Positions 11,858 through 23,350 of a stretch of DNA of 64,000 bases are shown piece after piece. The notes beneath the pieces are model-generated. The model was not told where the DNA came from and ran no database searches. It was given only the letters and a program-made list of their open reading frames with translations. This stretch comes from Begonia masoniana. Lineage: Eukaryota; Streptophyta; Magnoliopsida; Cucurbitales; Begoniaceae. The DNA lies in contig CM039515.1 in the NCBI GenBank assembly GCA_022432975.1, forward strand, positions 14,758,583-14,822,582, written 5' to 3'. A program made the translations under genes and the position numbers. The stretch's first letter is position 1, and each line of letters begins with the position of its first letter.

Positions 11858-12935
11858 TGTAAATGCAAAGATATTGCATATAAGTTGACATTGATTTTTT
11901 GGCAATATATTATGAAAATAATATTTTATTCCATCATTATCGAATTGTTAATTTATTTCATGGTGATCAAGAAATAGGTTATTCTGATTATTGGATGGCG
12001 TCTTATTATCAATCATGAAGATTCTGTGAAAGAGAAAAATAAGGAAACAAGAATATTGGGAAAGTTATTGAAAAAGCAATAGGCACTTGCTTTTTGGAAA
12101 TCTTTTATTTGGTAAGTCGGTTTGATGGAAATATAGCAAAATCTGCTGGGCTTCGAGTTCCCATGATTAATGGGATGATTTCCTAATTTATTGGGCGAAT
12201 ATTTGATTTGTTGGAGATACTTTCCTAAAATATCACACGGTGTGTCACACAACCGAATTTGTTAAGATTTGTTTTCCTTAATTCTTGCGGTGTTATATCC
12301 AATTTGGTAACTGTTCTGAATCGATGATATGGAAGTTACCAAGGTTATTTAAAGCTTTCGTTTTCTGTGAAAGCTGGTTGACGACGGAGTTTTAATTTTT
12401 GTGTGAAAAGGTTTATTCGTTCTTTGTACCGTCGCTTTTCTTTCACACCCAGTGTTTCTGCGTTTGGTTCTGTGATCGTTTTACACACTCTACCTAATCT
12501 GTGGATTTGATCATTTTATTGTGTGTGTTGTTTATTATATCCGAAGACTACGATCTGGTGTTCCAGGAGGTGTCCCAGGAGGCAATATTTTTTTATCTTC
12601 ATTGAAGCTCAATCTCGAGAGGAAGCTGCATCCGAACTCGGATATAAAAATATTGTCATAACACGGATTTTGGGAGGAATCAACAACGAGAGGATCTTGT
12701 TGTTATCTAGATCTCGAGAGAGGTCGTTCTAAAGTCAGGGGGATCTCGCAAAAACAGTTTACTTGAGAAAGTTAGTTAGAGGTGGCGACAAAGATAAGAT
12801 GGAGTCTTTATTTGTATAAGTCCGATTGTCTTGTAACTTTGTGAACTCAAAGAAATATTTTTATATCTGAGCGTGGCCCCGCAGACGTAGACTGGTTGCT
12901 GAACTGCGTTAACAACCTTCTGTCTCATTTATTTC
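11858..12935 (+). mobile_element. 3' LTR of SIRE-like copia element, truncated
   Basis: The LTR is inferred to start at TGTAAATGC following the purine tract. It contains ORF-free sequence with AGGAGGTGTCCCAGGAGG and runs to CTCATTTATTT, where it joins kinesin-upstream DNA at about 12935. The more complete 3' end is seen at 36005-36059, so about 50 bp are missing here. Compared with 56214-57338 an internal segment near 12625 is deleted. Confidence 0.65.
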
Positions 12936-13024
12936 CTCTCATTTTGACATCCATCACCAGTTAAATTTAATTGATCTAAATTAAATTTAAAAAACTTCAT
13001 ATTGGCTATCTCAAAAAATATAGG

Positions 13025-13262
13025 GAATAATATGAAATGAAATTTTTATCACATGTTCAGCATATCGTGGGAATATAATATGAAAAGTTGGATGATTTTG
13101 CAACACTTGTACGATTTATTATAATTTTTTGACGTCTATTTTATAGAATATTGTTTAAAAAATTATAATAAATCGTACAAGAGTTGAAGAAACACGAAAT
13201 CTTTCAGATTATCTTCTAATTATATGTTAAACATGTGGTAAGAATTTCAAGAAATTTTGATA
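13025..13262. mobile_element. Foldback/MITE-like element 1 (copy 1)
   Basis: Two imperfect inverted arms of about 110 bp meet near 13140; both contain ACATGTT and TGTACGATTTATTATAA. There is no coding capacity. Equivalents are at 35210-35450 and 57430-57668. It shares arm motifs with element 2, so the two are related. Exact ends and TSD are uncertain. Confidence 0.6.
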
Positions 13263-14236
13263 TTGATTGCTGTATTTTTTTTTTTGAGAACGGGGGTCCA
13301 CCACCGGGCTGACAAGGTTTATTTCAAACGTTTTTTATACTTCTAGGTTTAGTTCGTTTAAAAATTTACTTGAAGTTGGTTTTTGTTCAGAACCTCATAC
13401 ATCATGATTTAAATTGAATATTACCTTAGTTAAAATTTTGGTTACTTCAAAACAACTCATTATTTTGTTTTTTAATAAATCTTCAACTATTTTTTGATTT
13501 TCGGATATTTTTTCTTTGACAATGAAAAGTGATTATGTTCACTGCAGTACTAGTTTTAATAACCCAATAGAAAGAAAATAAACTTAGTTAGAGGGTATTA
13601 TACAATTTACAAATTTATAATTTCTTAGTATTTAATATAAATTAATTACTAACAATATATGTATTTCAATCATATATTACTCACCTACTTATATCTATGC
13701 AACTAATTCGAGTTCTACCATCTCTAAATTAGCAAAAGCAATACAGCAAGAAAGTTTAAGAGAAAAAATCATATTATACTCGATAATCGTCTCAAATTAT
13801 TATGACTTACCATTAAATTAGAGCTCTCTAATAACATGCTTATTTCAAGGGAACATAGACTAAATTGATAGTGTTTTGTGTCTGTATTTTTAGTCGATAG
13901 ATCTCCAAAAATGCGTAAGGACTAAATTAAATCTTTTGTTACGAATAATATTTCAAAGTCGGGTGAACTTTTCGAGAGTCCCAACTTAGAGTTTACTTAT
14001 CTTCAATTAAAAAAACTAGTATTTATTTGAATTTTCTTATTTTAAGATGTTCATAGAATCGTAGATTAACATTGTATTATATTTTTGGATAATTATCGAT
14101 TTTAACTATGTACTATACACTTTATTTCCGTTAGCCCCTTATACTAAAATAATCGGCAAACCTAACCATGTACTTTGATTTTGTTATTAGTTTGACTTTT
14201 CATCAATAATTTTGTTAAACCCTCATTTAAAAAATT

Positions 14237-14480
14237 ACCAAACGATATTAGATTCACTTGAAATTTTTACCACATGTTCACTACTTAATGAAAAGATAAT
14301 ATAAAAATTTTCGTGATTTTTTAACACATTTACGATTTATTGTAATTTTATTTTAGTAATTTATAAAACTATATAATAAATCATACAAGTTTTAGAAAAT
14401 CACAAAAAAAATTTCTATTATCTACTCATGATGTGGTGAACATGTGAAAAAATGTTCAAATAAATCCAATATCGTTTAGT
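14237..14480. mobile_element. Foldback/MITE-like element 2 (copy 1)
   Basis: The left end ACCAAACGATATT pairs with the right end AATATCGTTTAGT, with long imperfect arms containing CACATGTTCAC and CGATTTATT around a short centre near 14355. No ORF. Copies at 33993-34238 and 58641-58883. The superfamily is unresolved because no clear TSD is visible. Confidence 0.65.
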
Positions 14481-16033
14481 ATTTATTTAAAAATTAATTT
14501 ATAAAGTAAATAAGAAACTGAGATTAATTTAAAAAAATACCAAAAGATATTAGAATTATTTGAACATTTTATTTAACATTGTATTATATTTTATTTGATG
14601 CTAAGAAAAATAGAACACGAAGAAGGCCATAACAGTCGGAACCAAGACATGGGCCCATTACCCCAATAAGTAAATAAAATACCCAGCCCAAAAATGACAT
14701 GAATCCTAGCCGTTAAACCCGATTCAGTAGTAAAGTGGACGGTTTAGATTACTCCATGCGTAGGCGGCCCCCACAAATTTGAATTCAAAAAATATTAACG
14801 TTACAACTTCAAAATAGTGCCTTCCCATAAAATACTCCATTTTCTTGCTGCGTTTCTCTCTCTAAAAAGCCGGGGTTACCCTTCGCCGGAGCTGGGGAAT
14901 TTGGATTCAATGGAGGATGCTTCAACTAAGAGTCTTTACGATTTTCATCTAACGCTCGCATCAAGAAAAGCTGAAGAAGCAGGTTAGTTTCTCTTTTTCT
15001 GTTTCAACCCTTCTTCTTTTGCATGGAGATTTGATAGAATGAAGAAAATGGCGGAAAGAAAATTGTATCCGTAAGGAAATCAGGAAATTTATATTGGTCA
15101 GTAAGTTTTGTAGAATTTATAAAATTATGAGACGGTGGGATCAATGTTTTTGTTTCAATTTTTAGGACTGTGACCTAATCTATGATTGAAAAATATGAGT
15201 TTTTAGAGTATCGGAGAAGATTGATTTTGCTGAATATTGTAGCTTGGAGGCGATATGAAGCTTCAAGGTGGCTGCAAAGTTTAGTTGGTCCGATAAGTAT
15301 TTCGAATCAACCAACAGAGAGAATTCATTTCTTGCCTAAGAAATGGGCTGGTTCTTTGTAATGCAATCAACAAAATTTACCCAGGATCAGTGCTCAAGGT
15401 AGAATGTGTTTTGATGATGAAAAGAGAGTTTTTCTTTTTGAGTAATTATTGTTCAGCCAATGAAGGAGCTCATGAATTCTTTCATTTTCCTACTAATTGG
15501 TTTTGAGAATTTTTGAAGGTTGTTGAAAATCCATCAACTTCACAATCAATATCCCGCGAATTTCAGCCATTGCCGGCCTATCAGTACTTTGAGAATGTTA
15601 GAAACTTTTTGGTCGCCATGGAAGAGTTGGAGCTTCCTGCTTTTGAAGCTTCTGATCTAGAAAGGGTAAACTACTTTCGGAAGTTAGTAATCGTCTGAAT
15701 TTATGCATTTATGAGAGAAAGAACTGATTGAATCATTCTTCTGAGTCATCCTTAGGAGACATTAGACTCAGGATCAACAGCGAAGGTTGTGGACTGTATA
15801 TTAGCTCTTAAATCTTTTTACGAGTGGAAGAAGATGAACAATGGAAATGGGTTTTAAAAACATGTGAAATCTCCTATGGCTGTGCATTCTGCTAGTAGAA
15901 TTCATTCGAGACCTCCATTATCGAATTCATCAGACCCTTGTCGGCGCTTGGAGATGTCTGCAATAAGTGAAAAACAGACAGCTTTTAAAATTGAAAATGG
16001 GAACCTTGAAGGATTGTTTGATGCCCTTCTTTC

Positions 16034-16064
16034 CTTCTCTCTCTCTCTCTCTCTCTGCCTATTT
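16034..16064 (+). repeat. CT microsatellite in kinesin fragment
   Basis: A (CT)n run present in all three kinesin copies (also 32563-32580 as GA and near 60440-60463), with copy-specific length. Confidence 0.75.
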
Positions 16065-16670
16065 TTATGTTGATTTGAATGCTTGTTACAGAAATGGGTT
16101 GTTCTATTTGATTCTTACTATCTTGCTGAAAATTTTTCAGAATTAATAGTCAGGTCACTTGTTGATTGTTTGGTAGACAAAAAGGAAAACATTGATGGCA
16201 AGCTTCTCGCTTCCTTGCGAAATCGAGATATGGTATTGATAATTTGTTGAGATGTTTTTTTTTTCCTTAAGAATTTAACTTTGTGATCCTATGTTTGTTT
16301 GCAGGATGGTATTAGACAACTTAGGAAGATTATGTCAAGTTGTTTGGAAGAACAACTTCAAGAAAAGCTTCCTGAGGTTAGTCTAATTTCAATAGTTTTC
16401 AACTCCTTTTCTGGGTTGCCATGTATAAACACTAACTGATGAATACTTAACAGTTCCAATCAGTCTTAACGGTTTTACAGAAAGAACAAAGCCGATCACC
16501 CGATCATTCGCCATTAACTGCTCTTGATTACTTATCGAACCCAGATGATCCCAAGGTACATTCCTTTAATCCTCTTCTCCAAGTAATCAGGAACTTTTTG
16601 TTCTGCTTCATGAACAAGAACAACGTATACATTTATAAGAGTTACATAAAATACTTCATCCAACTGCATT

Positions 16671-18757
16671 TGTAGCACCCGGTTCTATCGAACCAGCTCT
16701 TTTATTATTAATAAAATACACTTGATTAGTCAATAATTTATGTAGGGTTATTAAATGACTTGGCAAGGGCATTAGAGTAAATTGCAATTTTCAAAGAGTG
16801 GATAACGTATTTAAGGAAAGAGGGTTGGGTTTAATGCACTGTAGCCGCCACCATTTCATACCATTTCCTCTTCGGGTTTCAGCTCAGGCAGACGAGCTCT
16901 CTAGGCGATCTTCCTCGCCCGATTCACCTTCGACCTAGGTAAGTTTTCCATTCATCTTCTCGATATTATAGTGAGTAGATAGCGGGAGAGTGCAATGCGT
17001 GTGTAACTTGGTGAATGCTGTGAGTGAGCTGAGTTCGAGTTTAGTGCTGAACCAAGAATGTGCGATGGCCCGAAGTTTTAAGCTAGCTCCTTAGATTTGT
17101 GAATGGTGTGGGATGAGATTTAGTGATGTTCTGATTAGTGTTCTGTTTATGACACTAGGTGAACAGGGCTTTCAAGTAGTTGAAACCGAGCGATTTCCAG
17201 GAGACCAGGTAAGTAGAGTTTGTTTGTACCTTCGGGCCTACATCACAAAACAGTAGGATTTATGTATGTTTGTATGTTTATTTCCAGTTGTCATGCATCA
17301 TATTTTGAGATGTACGAAAATGAATTTACATGATTTTGAATCGGCAAGGAATGAACAGATTGAAACAGTACGTGAAACAGATACACTGTTAAGGGAACTA
17401 ATCCAACCCTTAATGAGACAGAGGATATTTATACTTTGGGAGAGTTGATCCAACTTCCAATTTCACAGGGGGATCGGAGGATGTGAATCAGAATTTACTG
17501 TTAAGGGAATTAATCCGCCCCTTAATGAGTCAGTGGATGAGTATACTTTGGGAGAGTTGATCCAACTCCCAATTTCACAGGGGGATCAGAACAGAAACGT
17601 TGAATGAGCAACTGAGATGAGAAAGTAGAAATTGCATATTTAGGAATTTGTGTTTCAGTATTTCCTTTATTTACTGCTTTACTTACTTAGCATTAGGCTA
17701 ATAGATGAGTTTTGTGATGTAGGTGTTGAGGATACTACAGGTGATTTTTCCCTGAGAGCATAATCGAGTAGATGTGGTTGGGGAGCACATCCAGGCATCG
17801 GTTTGGCAATCTGATGGGGCATTTTAACTGGTGTCAATGGTTGTAAGGTTTAGTAGACAAGGGTTTCATTTTGAGTATGTTAAATCTTCTGACTATGGGA
17901 GTCATTTTGATGTTTTCAAAAGCATTTTGGAACCTTTCTGATAATGGTGTTTCTGTTGGTTTAAATACTAGTTATGAGTAGTGAAATGATCTGAGCTGTT
18001 TCTGACTATTTTCAATGAAGTGAGAAGGTTTTCTATATATTCAGAGTTGTATTGTATAACAATGAGTAGTCGAGATGTCGTTTTGTTTTCTATCGGTAGA
18101 TGATGTCTATCGGTAGATGTTAAGCTATTGTTTCGTTCTCTATCGGCAGATGATATCTATCGGTAGATGTTGAGTAATTGTTAAGTTTTCTATCGGAAGA
18201 TGTCTTTGGTAAAGGCATCGGAAGATGTAGTCTTATTTTCTATCGGAAGATGTCTTCAGTAAAGGCATCGGAAGATGTAGTCTTGTTCCTACCAGAAGAT
18301 GTAGTGGGAAGCCTTTTTGTCGCTTAGTGACCGGCAGAAGCTGGGAGATCGATTTCCCCCGGCTGACGTCATCGGCAGATACAGTCTGCCGAGAGATGCC
18401 TGTGTTTCTATCTCTTCCTGTTGACGTCATCGGCAGAAGTTGGAAGAGCGATTCCTCCGGCTGACGTCATCGGTAGAAGTTTTCTGTTTCTGTTTTCCGC
18501 TTCCTTCCGTTGACCTTGTCCAGCGGTAGATGTGTTTGACTTTGAGACTTTACAGTGTTTTGGTGATTTAGATCTTTATTTCTTTTGGTCGATCATTTCT
18601 AACATTTTATCCGATTATCCAAACATTTTATTATGGTTTTGTTTAACTCTAAATTTGTTTAAATGTATTCCGCTGCAAGTTTTAAAATATGAAAGAAATT
18701 TTAGTCACGTACGGGTTTTGTGTGACGAACCGGGTTCAGATAACTCGGGGCGTTACA
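16671..18757 (+). mobile_element. Solo LTR, family A (A2), inside kinesin copy 1
   Basis: TGTAGCACCCGG...GGGGCGTTACA, 2087 bp, with perfect GCATT duplications (16666-16670 and 18758-18762). The other two kinesin copies keep the uninterrupted site (61082-61086; reverse complement at 31927-31931), so it inserted after the copies separated. Landmarks: TATA-like TATTTAAG near 16809; donor GTAAGT 16939; mini-exon-like 17159-17208; donor GTAAGTAG 17209; hairpin repeats 17390-17590; acceptor before 17723; TGACGTCA at 18364, 18422 and 18462. No protein-coding content. Confidence 0.95.
17390..17590 (+). repeat. Hairpin repeats inside LTR A2
   Basis: Two units with TTAAGGGAA...CCCTTAA arms plus ACTTTGGGAGAGTTGATCCA and a GGGGGATC tail, homologous to those at 770-980 and 25010-25215. 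Confidence 0.7.
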
Positions 18758-19608
18758 GCATTCTTATAGAAAATAGATATGCTTCGCGAGTACGGACTCG
18801 GAGTTATCATATAATCCATCTTGCTCGTTCTTTTGATTACCGAAGATATTCGCAAACTAAGCTTCTAATCCATCGTACTACATGTAGGAACTAAAATATT
18901 ATACTATCAATTGCTAAACATATTTACATTTGTTTAAAAGTGTGGCAGAGTTTATCAGGATAGAAGCAGCCACCACCTCCAGTTATTTCAAACGCAAGAG
19001 AAGGAACTCATGGTATAATTCTTACTGTTCTTGAATTTCTAGTTTGAATTTAATTTTTGAAAAAATTGATTAGAAATAAACTGTTCTTTGTATCTTTGTC
19101 CACGGATGCCTTACTTCATTCAATTTGAAGTATGCATCCAAAACTTGAAAATACTTGAGATTGTTGCATACTTATGGAAGAAAATGTTCATATTGCAGAA
19201 CCGGAAATCTTTATATTCTAGAGCAAAAAAAGAGTTTGTAGGACATGCAATCACAGTTGGTGAGAGATCTGCAATACACCTAAGTATGAAGACAAATTTA
19301 CACCATTTGTCTTTAATTTTTCTGAATTTTACAGTTTCTTTGTTTGTAGGAAGCCAGGTTCAGGAGCTGTCTACTGCAGCCCTTGGTTATCACAGGGTAG
19401 TTCTAGAGAACATGAACTTGTACAATATGGTTCAAGATTTGAAGGGTTAGTGCAATTTCAACAAGTATAAGTTTAATAATGTTAATGATTTTGATACTAA
19501 ACAATGACTAAAACATCTAGGTAACATACAAGTTTATTGTAGAATTAGGCCGTCCTCGAACATAGAAAGCAAAAACACAATAGATTTTATCGGAGAGGAT
19601 GGCTCGAT

Positions 19609-21379
19609 ATTTCGGGGGTCGAATTGTCAAAATCAAAAGTTCGGGGACCGAATTGTCAAAATAAAAAATTCGGGGATTAAATTGTCAAAATAAAAAGTTC
19701 GAGGACTGAATTTAAAACTTCTCATAGTTCATGGGCCGAAATGTCAAAATATAAAGTTCGAAGACTGAATTGTCATAATAAAAAATTCGGGGACTGAAGT
19801 GAAAACTCCTCAAAGTTCGGGGATAAATTGAAAAAATAAAAATTGTCAAAATAAAAAGTTCGGAAACTGAATTGAAAACTCCTCAAAGTTTGGGCTGCTC
19901 TAAGTGTCAAAATAAAAAGTTCGGGGACCGAATTGTCAAAATAAAAAGTTCGGGGACCGAATTGTCAAAATAAAAAGTTCGGAGACTAGATTGAAAACTC
20001 CTCAAAGTTCGGGGACCGAATTGTCAAAATAAAAATTTTGGGGACTGAATTGAAAACTCCTCAAAGTTCGGGGACCGAATTGTCAAAATAAAAAGTTCGG
20101 GGACCGAATTGTCAAAATAAAAAGTTCGGAGACTAGATTGAAAACTATTCAAAGTTCGGGGACCGAATTGTCAAAATAAAAAGTTTAGGGACTGAATTGA
20201 AAACTCCTCAAAGTTCGAAAACTGAATTGTCAAAATAAAAAGTTCGGAGACTGAATTGAAAAATCCTCAAAGTTCAGGGGCCGAATTGTGAAAATAAAAA
20301 GTTCGGAAACTGAATTGAAAACTCCTCAAAGTTCGGGGACCGAATTGTCAAAATAAAAAGTTCGGGGACTGAATTAAAAAACTTCTCATAGCTCGGGGGC
20401 CGAATTGTCAAAATAAAAAGTTCGGAAACTGAATTGAAAACTCCTCAAAGTTTGGGCTGCTCTAAGTGTCAAAATAAAAATTCAGGAATCGAATTGTCAA
20501 AATAAAAAATTAGGGGACACTAGATTGAAAACTCCTCAAAGTTAGGGGATCGAATTGTCAAAATAAAAATTTTGGGGACTGAATTGAAAACTCCTCAAAA
20601 TTCGAAGACTGAATTGTCAAAATTAAAAATTCGGGGACTAAATTGTCAAAATAAAAAGTTCGGAGACTAGATTGAAAACTATTCAAAGTTCGGGGACCGA
20701 ATTGAAAAAATAAAAAGTTCAGGGACTGAATTGAAAACTCCTCAAAGTTCGGGGAATGAACTGTCAAAATAAAAAGTTCAGGGACTGAATTAAAAACTAC
20801 TCAAAGTTCGGAGATCGAATTGTCAAAATAAAAAGTTCGGGGACTGAAGTGAAAAACTCTTCAAAGTTTAGGGATCGAATTGTCAAAATAGAAAGTTCGC
20901 GGACCGAATTGTCAAAATTAAAAATTCGGGAACTGAATTGTCAAAATAAAAAGTTCAGGGGTTGAATTTTTAAAATAAAAAATTCAAGAACCGAATTGTC
21001 AAATTAAAAAGTTTGGGGACTAAATTGAAAACGCCTCATATTTCGGGGGTTGAATTGTCAAAATTAAAAGTTCAGGGACCGAATTGTCAAAAATAAAAAG
21101 TTCGTGGACCGAATTGAAAAAATAAAAAGTTCAGGGACTAAATTGAAAACTCTTCAAAGTTCAGGACCGAATTGTCAAAATACAAAAAGTCCGGGGACTA
21201 AGTTAAAATTCTTCAAAGTTCGGGGACTGAATTGTCAAAATAAAAAGTTTGGGGACAAAAATAGAAAGTTCGGGGACTAAATGAAAACGCCTCATATTTC
21301 GGGGTCGAATTGTCAAAATTAAAAGTTTGGAGACCAAATTGTCAAAATAAAAAGACCAAATTGACCAAATTGTCAAAAT
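19609..21379 (+). repeat. 59-bp satellite SatA, G-rich orientation (array A1)
   Basis: The unit is a 29-bp half starting TTCGGGGACCGAATTGTC and a 30-bp half starting TTCGGAGACTGAATTGAA and ending ACTCCTCAAAG. The array is diverged, with many point changes, dropped halves and a marker variant TTTGGGCTGCTCTAAG near 19890 and 20450. About 30 unit lengths fit. Open frames here are chance readings of the repeat. Confidence 0.95.
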
Positions 21380-21390
21380 TTTTTGACAAT
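21369..21390. repeat. Centre of the large inverted repeat
   Basis: ATTGTCAAAA (21369-21378), two T, then TTTTGACAAT (21381-21390) is a perfect 10-bp stem. To its left the satellite reads in the G-rich orientation and to its right in the C-rich orientation. Confidence 0.85.
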
Positions 21391-22106
21391 TCTACCCCGA
21401 AATATGAGGCGTTTTCAATTTAGTCCCCGAACTTTCTATTTTGACAATTTGGTCCTGAACTTTGAAGAATTTTCCCGAACTTTTTTATTTTAACAATTGG
21501 GTCCAAACTTTTTATTTTACAATTCGATCCCCGAACTTTGAGGAGTTTTTGTAGCACCCGGCCCTATCGAACCAGCTCTTTTATTATTAATAAAATACAC
21601 TTTATTAGTCAATAAATTAAGTAGGGTTATTAAATAACTTGGCAAAGGGCATTAGAGTAAATTGCAATTTTCAAAGAGTGGATAACGTATTTAAGGGAAG
21701 AGGGTTGAGTTTAATGCAATGTAGCCGCCACCATTTCATACCATTTCCTCTTCGGGTTTCAGCTCAGGCAGACGAGCTCTCTAGGCGATCTTCCTCGCGA
21801 GATTCACCTTCGACCTAGGTAAGTTTTCCATTCATCTTCTTGATATTATAGTGAGTAGATAGCGGGAGTGCAATGCGTGTGTTGTAACGCCCCGAACCCG
21901 CCCCGTGCCCGGTGCGCTACGTTGCTAACCAAACCCGTGTTGAAAACATCGTTTAAAATCTTTTTCGTAAATTTTTCGGCTCGGTTTTCGGGTTTTTCGA
22001 ACCCTCAAATTTTTCTTGGAAAATGTGCCAAAATATGTTTAAAATATGTCGGAAAAAGTCGGGTTAAAACTGGTTTGAAATAAGCGTCAAAATGTTGAAA
22101 ATTGAA

Positions 22107-22270
22107 GTGTGAACAGTAAAGTGTCGACACTATGAACAGTAGGTGTCAACACTTTAAAACAGTTTTGCTCTCTGGTCCCTTTTCTTTGCAAAAGGTGTCG
22201 ACACCTTGTCTGAGGTGTCGACACTATGAGCAGTAGGTGTCAACACTTTGAACAGTAAGTGTCAACACCT
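22107..22270. repeat. Cluster of GTGTCGACAC palindromes in LTR C2
   Basis: GTGTCGACAC occurs at 22121, 22195 and 22216, and the one-base variant GTGTCAACAC at 22143, 22238 and 22259, with GAACAGTA-type spacers in between. Each is a 10-bp palindrome or near-palindrome. Confidence 0.75.
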
Positions 22271-23059
22271 GCAACCAAATTTTTTCCACTTTTCCTTAAG
22301 CTAAACTTCTCCAAAATCCATGAAATTTTAACCACACACTCCCGACACCTAAATCTTCAAATCCCGTAAATTTTATAGAAAACCGACTTCAAACGATTAC
22401 ATAAAAAAAATAGCGAACATAACCCGACGTTAAATAGTTTAAAATCGAAACGGGTGGCATAACGCTTAAATTTCTTTATACCAAAACCTGAAATTAACAC
22501 ACGAAAATATATGTTTCCAACTTCCTTAAATACGACAACCATTAAACACAATATCCCAACTCAAAAACACCAAAATGCATTACGAAAACGTTTGCCAATA
22601 TTCGTACTACACGTCCAATTTATCTAAGTTGTTTTAACCAATATTCCTTCCAAAACCCTTATCAAAGAGCTTACCAAACTATCTACACATTCCCACAAAA
22701 CAACGTTTCCGCACACCAACTAGCCATACCAAAATACTTACAAATTAAACTATCCATGTCAAACATTCACCTCCCACTACCCGAGACATCCAGTGGTCAA
22801 AGCGCCCCGACAATAACCTGCACCGGCGGACTCCGTACTCCTCCGACTGCGGCCTAATCCTGAGCTGTCTCATCAACCTCACCTGTATAAAACTCGTCAC
22901 CTACACCACAGAACACACAAAAGGTAAGCCTAACGCTTAGCAAGTAGGGAAATAATGCACAACGACACGCTAAATGCTCGACTCAATCCTAACATGCAGT
23001 TTCTACACACTCAGTTGTTTTCTTTTCGTTTCAATTGCATTTTTATCTTTCACTTCCGT

Positions 23060-23350
23060 GTGAATCAAGTAGGCACACGCCCCCACACAGTCCAGGACGG
23101 CAACACCTTGACCCACGGAGCTAGACCGGAGGCACACATCCCAACACAGTCCAAGACGGCCAACCGAATCTCCTCCAATCGATCGTAGAATCCTCCGTGC
23201 ACTTCAAGCACGGGTGCCCTTCAAACCCATGTGCCCAAGCCGGAATCATACTCACGACTCATTACGTACATTAGAATCCCCAATCGATCGTAGAATCCTC
23301 CGTGCACTTCAAGCACGGGTGCACTTCAAGCACCAACCCCATTGTGCACT
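23060..23350 (-). repeat. GTGCACTTCAAGCAC repeats in LTR C2
   Basis: GTGCACTTCAAGCAC appears several times (near 23198, 23302, 23319, 23345) along with repeated CAATCGATCGTAGAATCC. The elements are self-complementary at their ends (GTGC/GCAC) and take the position of the hairpin arrays in other LTR families. Confidence 0.65.

Larger units (their letters stand above)
12936..14909. other. Upstream flank of the kinesin fragment (copy 1)
   Basis: AT-rich non-coding DNA present in all three copies. It holds two foldback elements (13025-13262 and 14237-14480) and ends with a probable promoter and 5' leader: ATAAAATA near 14828 and CTTGCTGCGTTTCTCTCTC near 14843, ahead of the ATG at 14910. Nothing else is recognisable. 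Confidence 0.6.
14910..19608 (+). pseudogene. Truncated kinesin-14 (CH-domain type) pseudogene, copy 1
   Basis: Exons recognised: 14910-14982 (MEDASTKSLYDFHLTLASRK), 15243-15398 (CH start, WLQSLVGPI), 15519-15665 (CH core, PLPAYQYFENVRNFLVAMEE), 15756 to about 16030, 16141-16232, 16304-16376, 16454-16555, one ending at 19012, about 19200-19280, 19350-19445 (STAALGYHRVVLEN) and 19521-19608 (GNIQVYCRIRPSS). Plant kinesin-14 proteins of this type bind microtubules and are usually minus-end motors. Here the gene stops just after the motor begins, so the P-loop and switch regions are absent. Breaks: a 2-base loss in a GA run near 15323 shifts the frame; an in-frame TAA near 15854; a solo LTR sits at 16671-18757. 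Most GT/AG sites remain, so this is a genomic copy and not a retrocopy. A 59-bp satellite follows directly. Confidence 0.88.

Noticed and set aside
14910..19608. Working kinesin gene
   Set aside because: The frameshift in the CH exon, the stop in the fourth exon, the LTR insertion and absence of the ATP-binding motor core rule it out.
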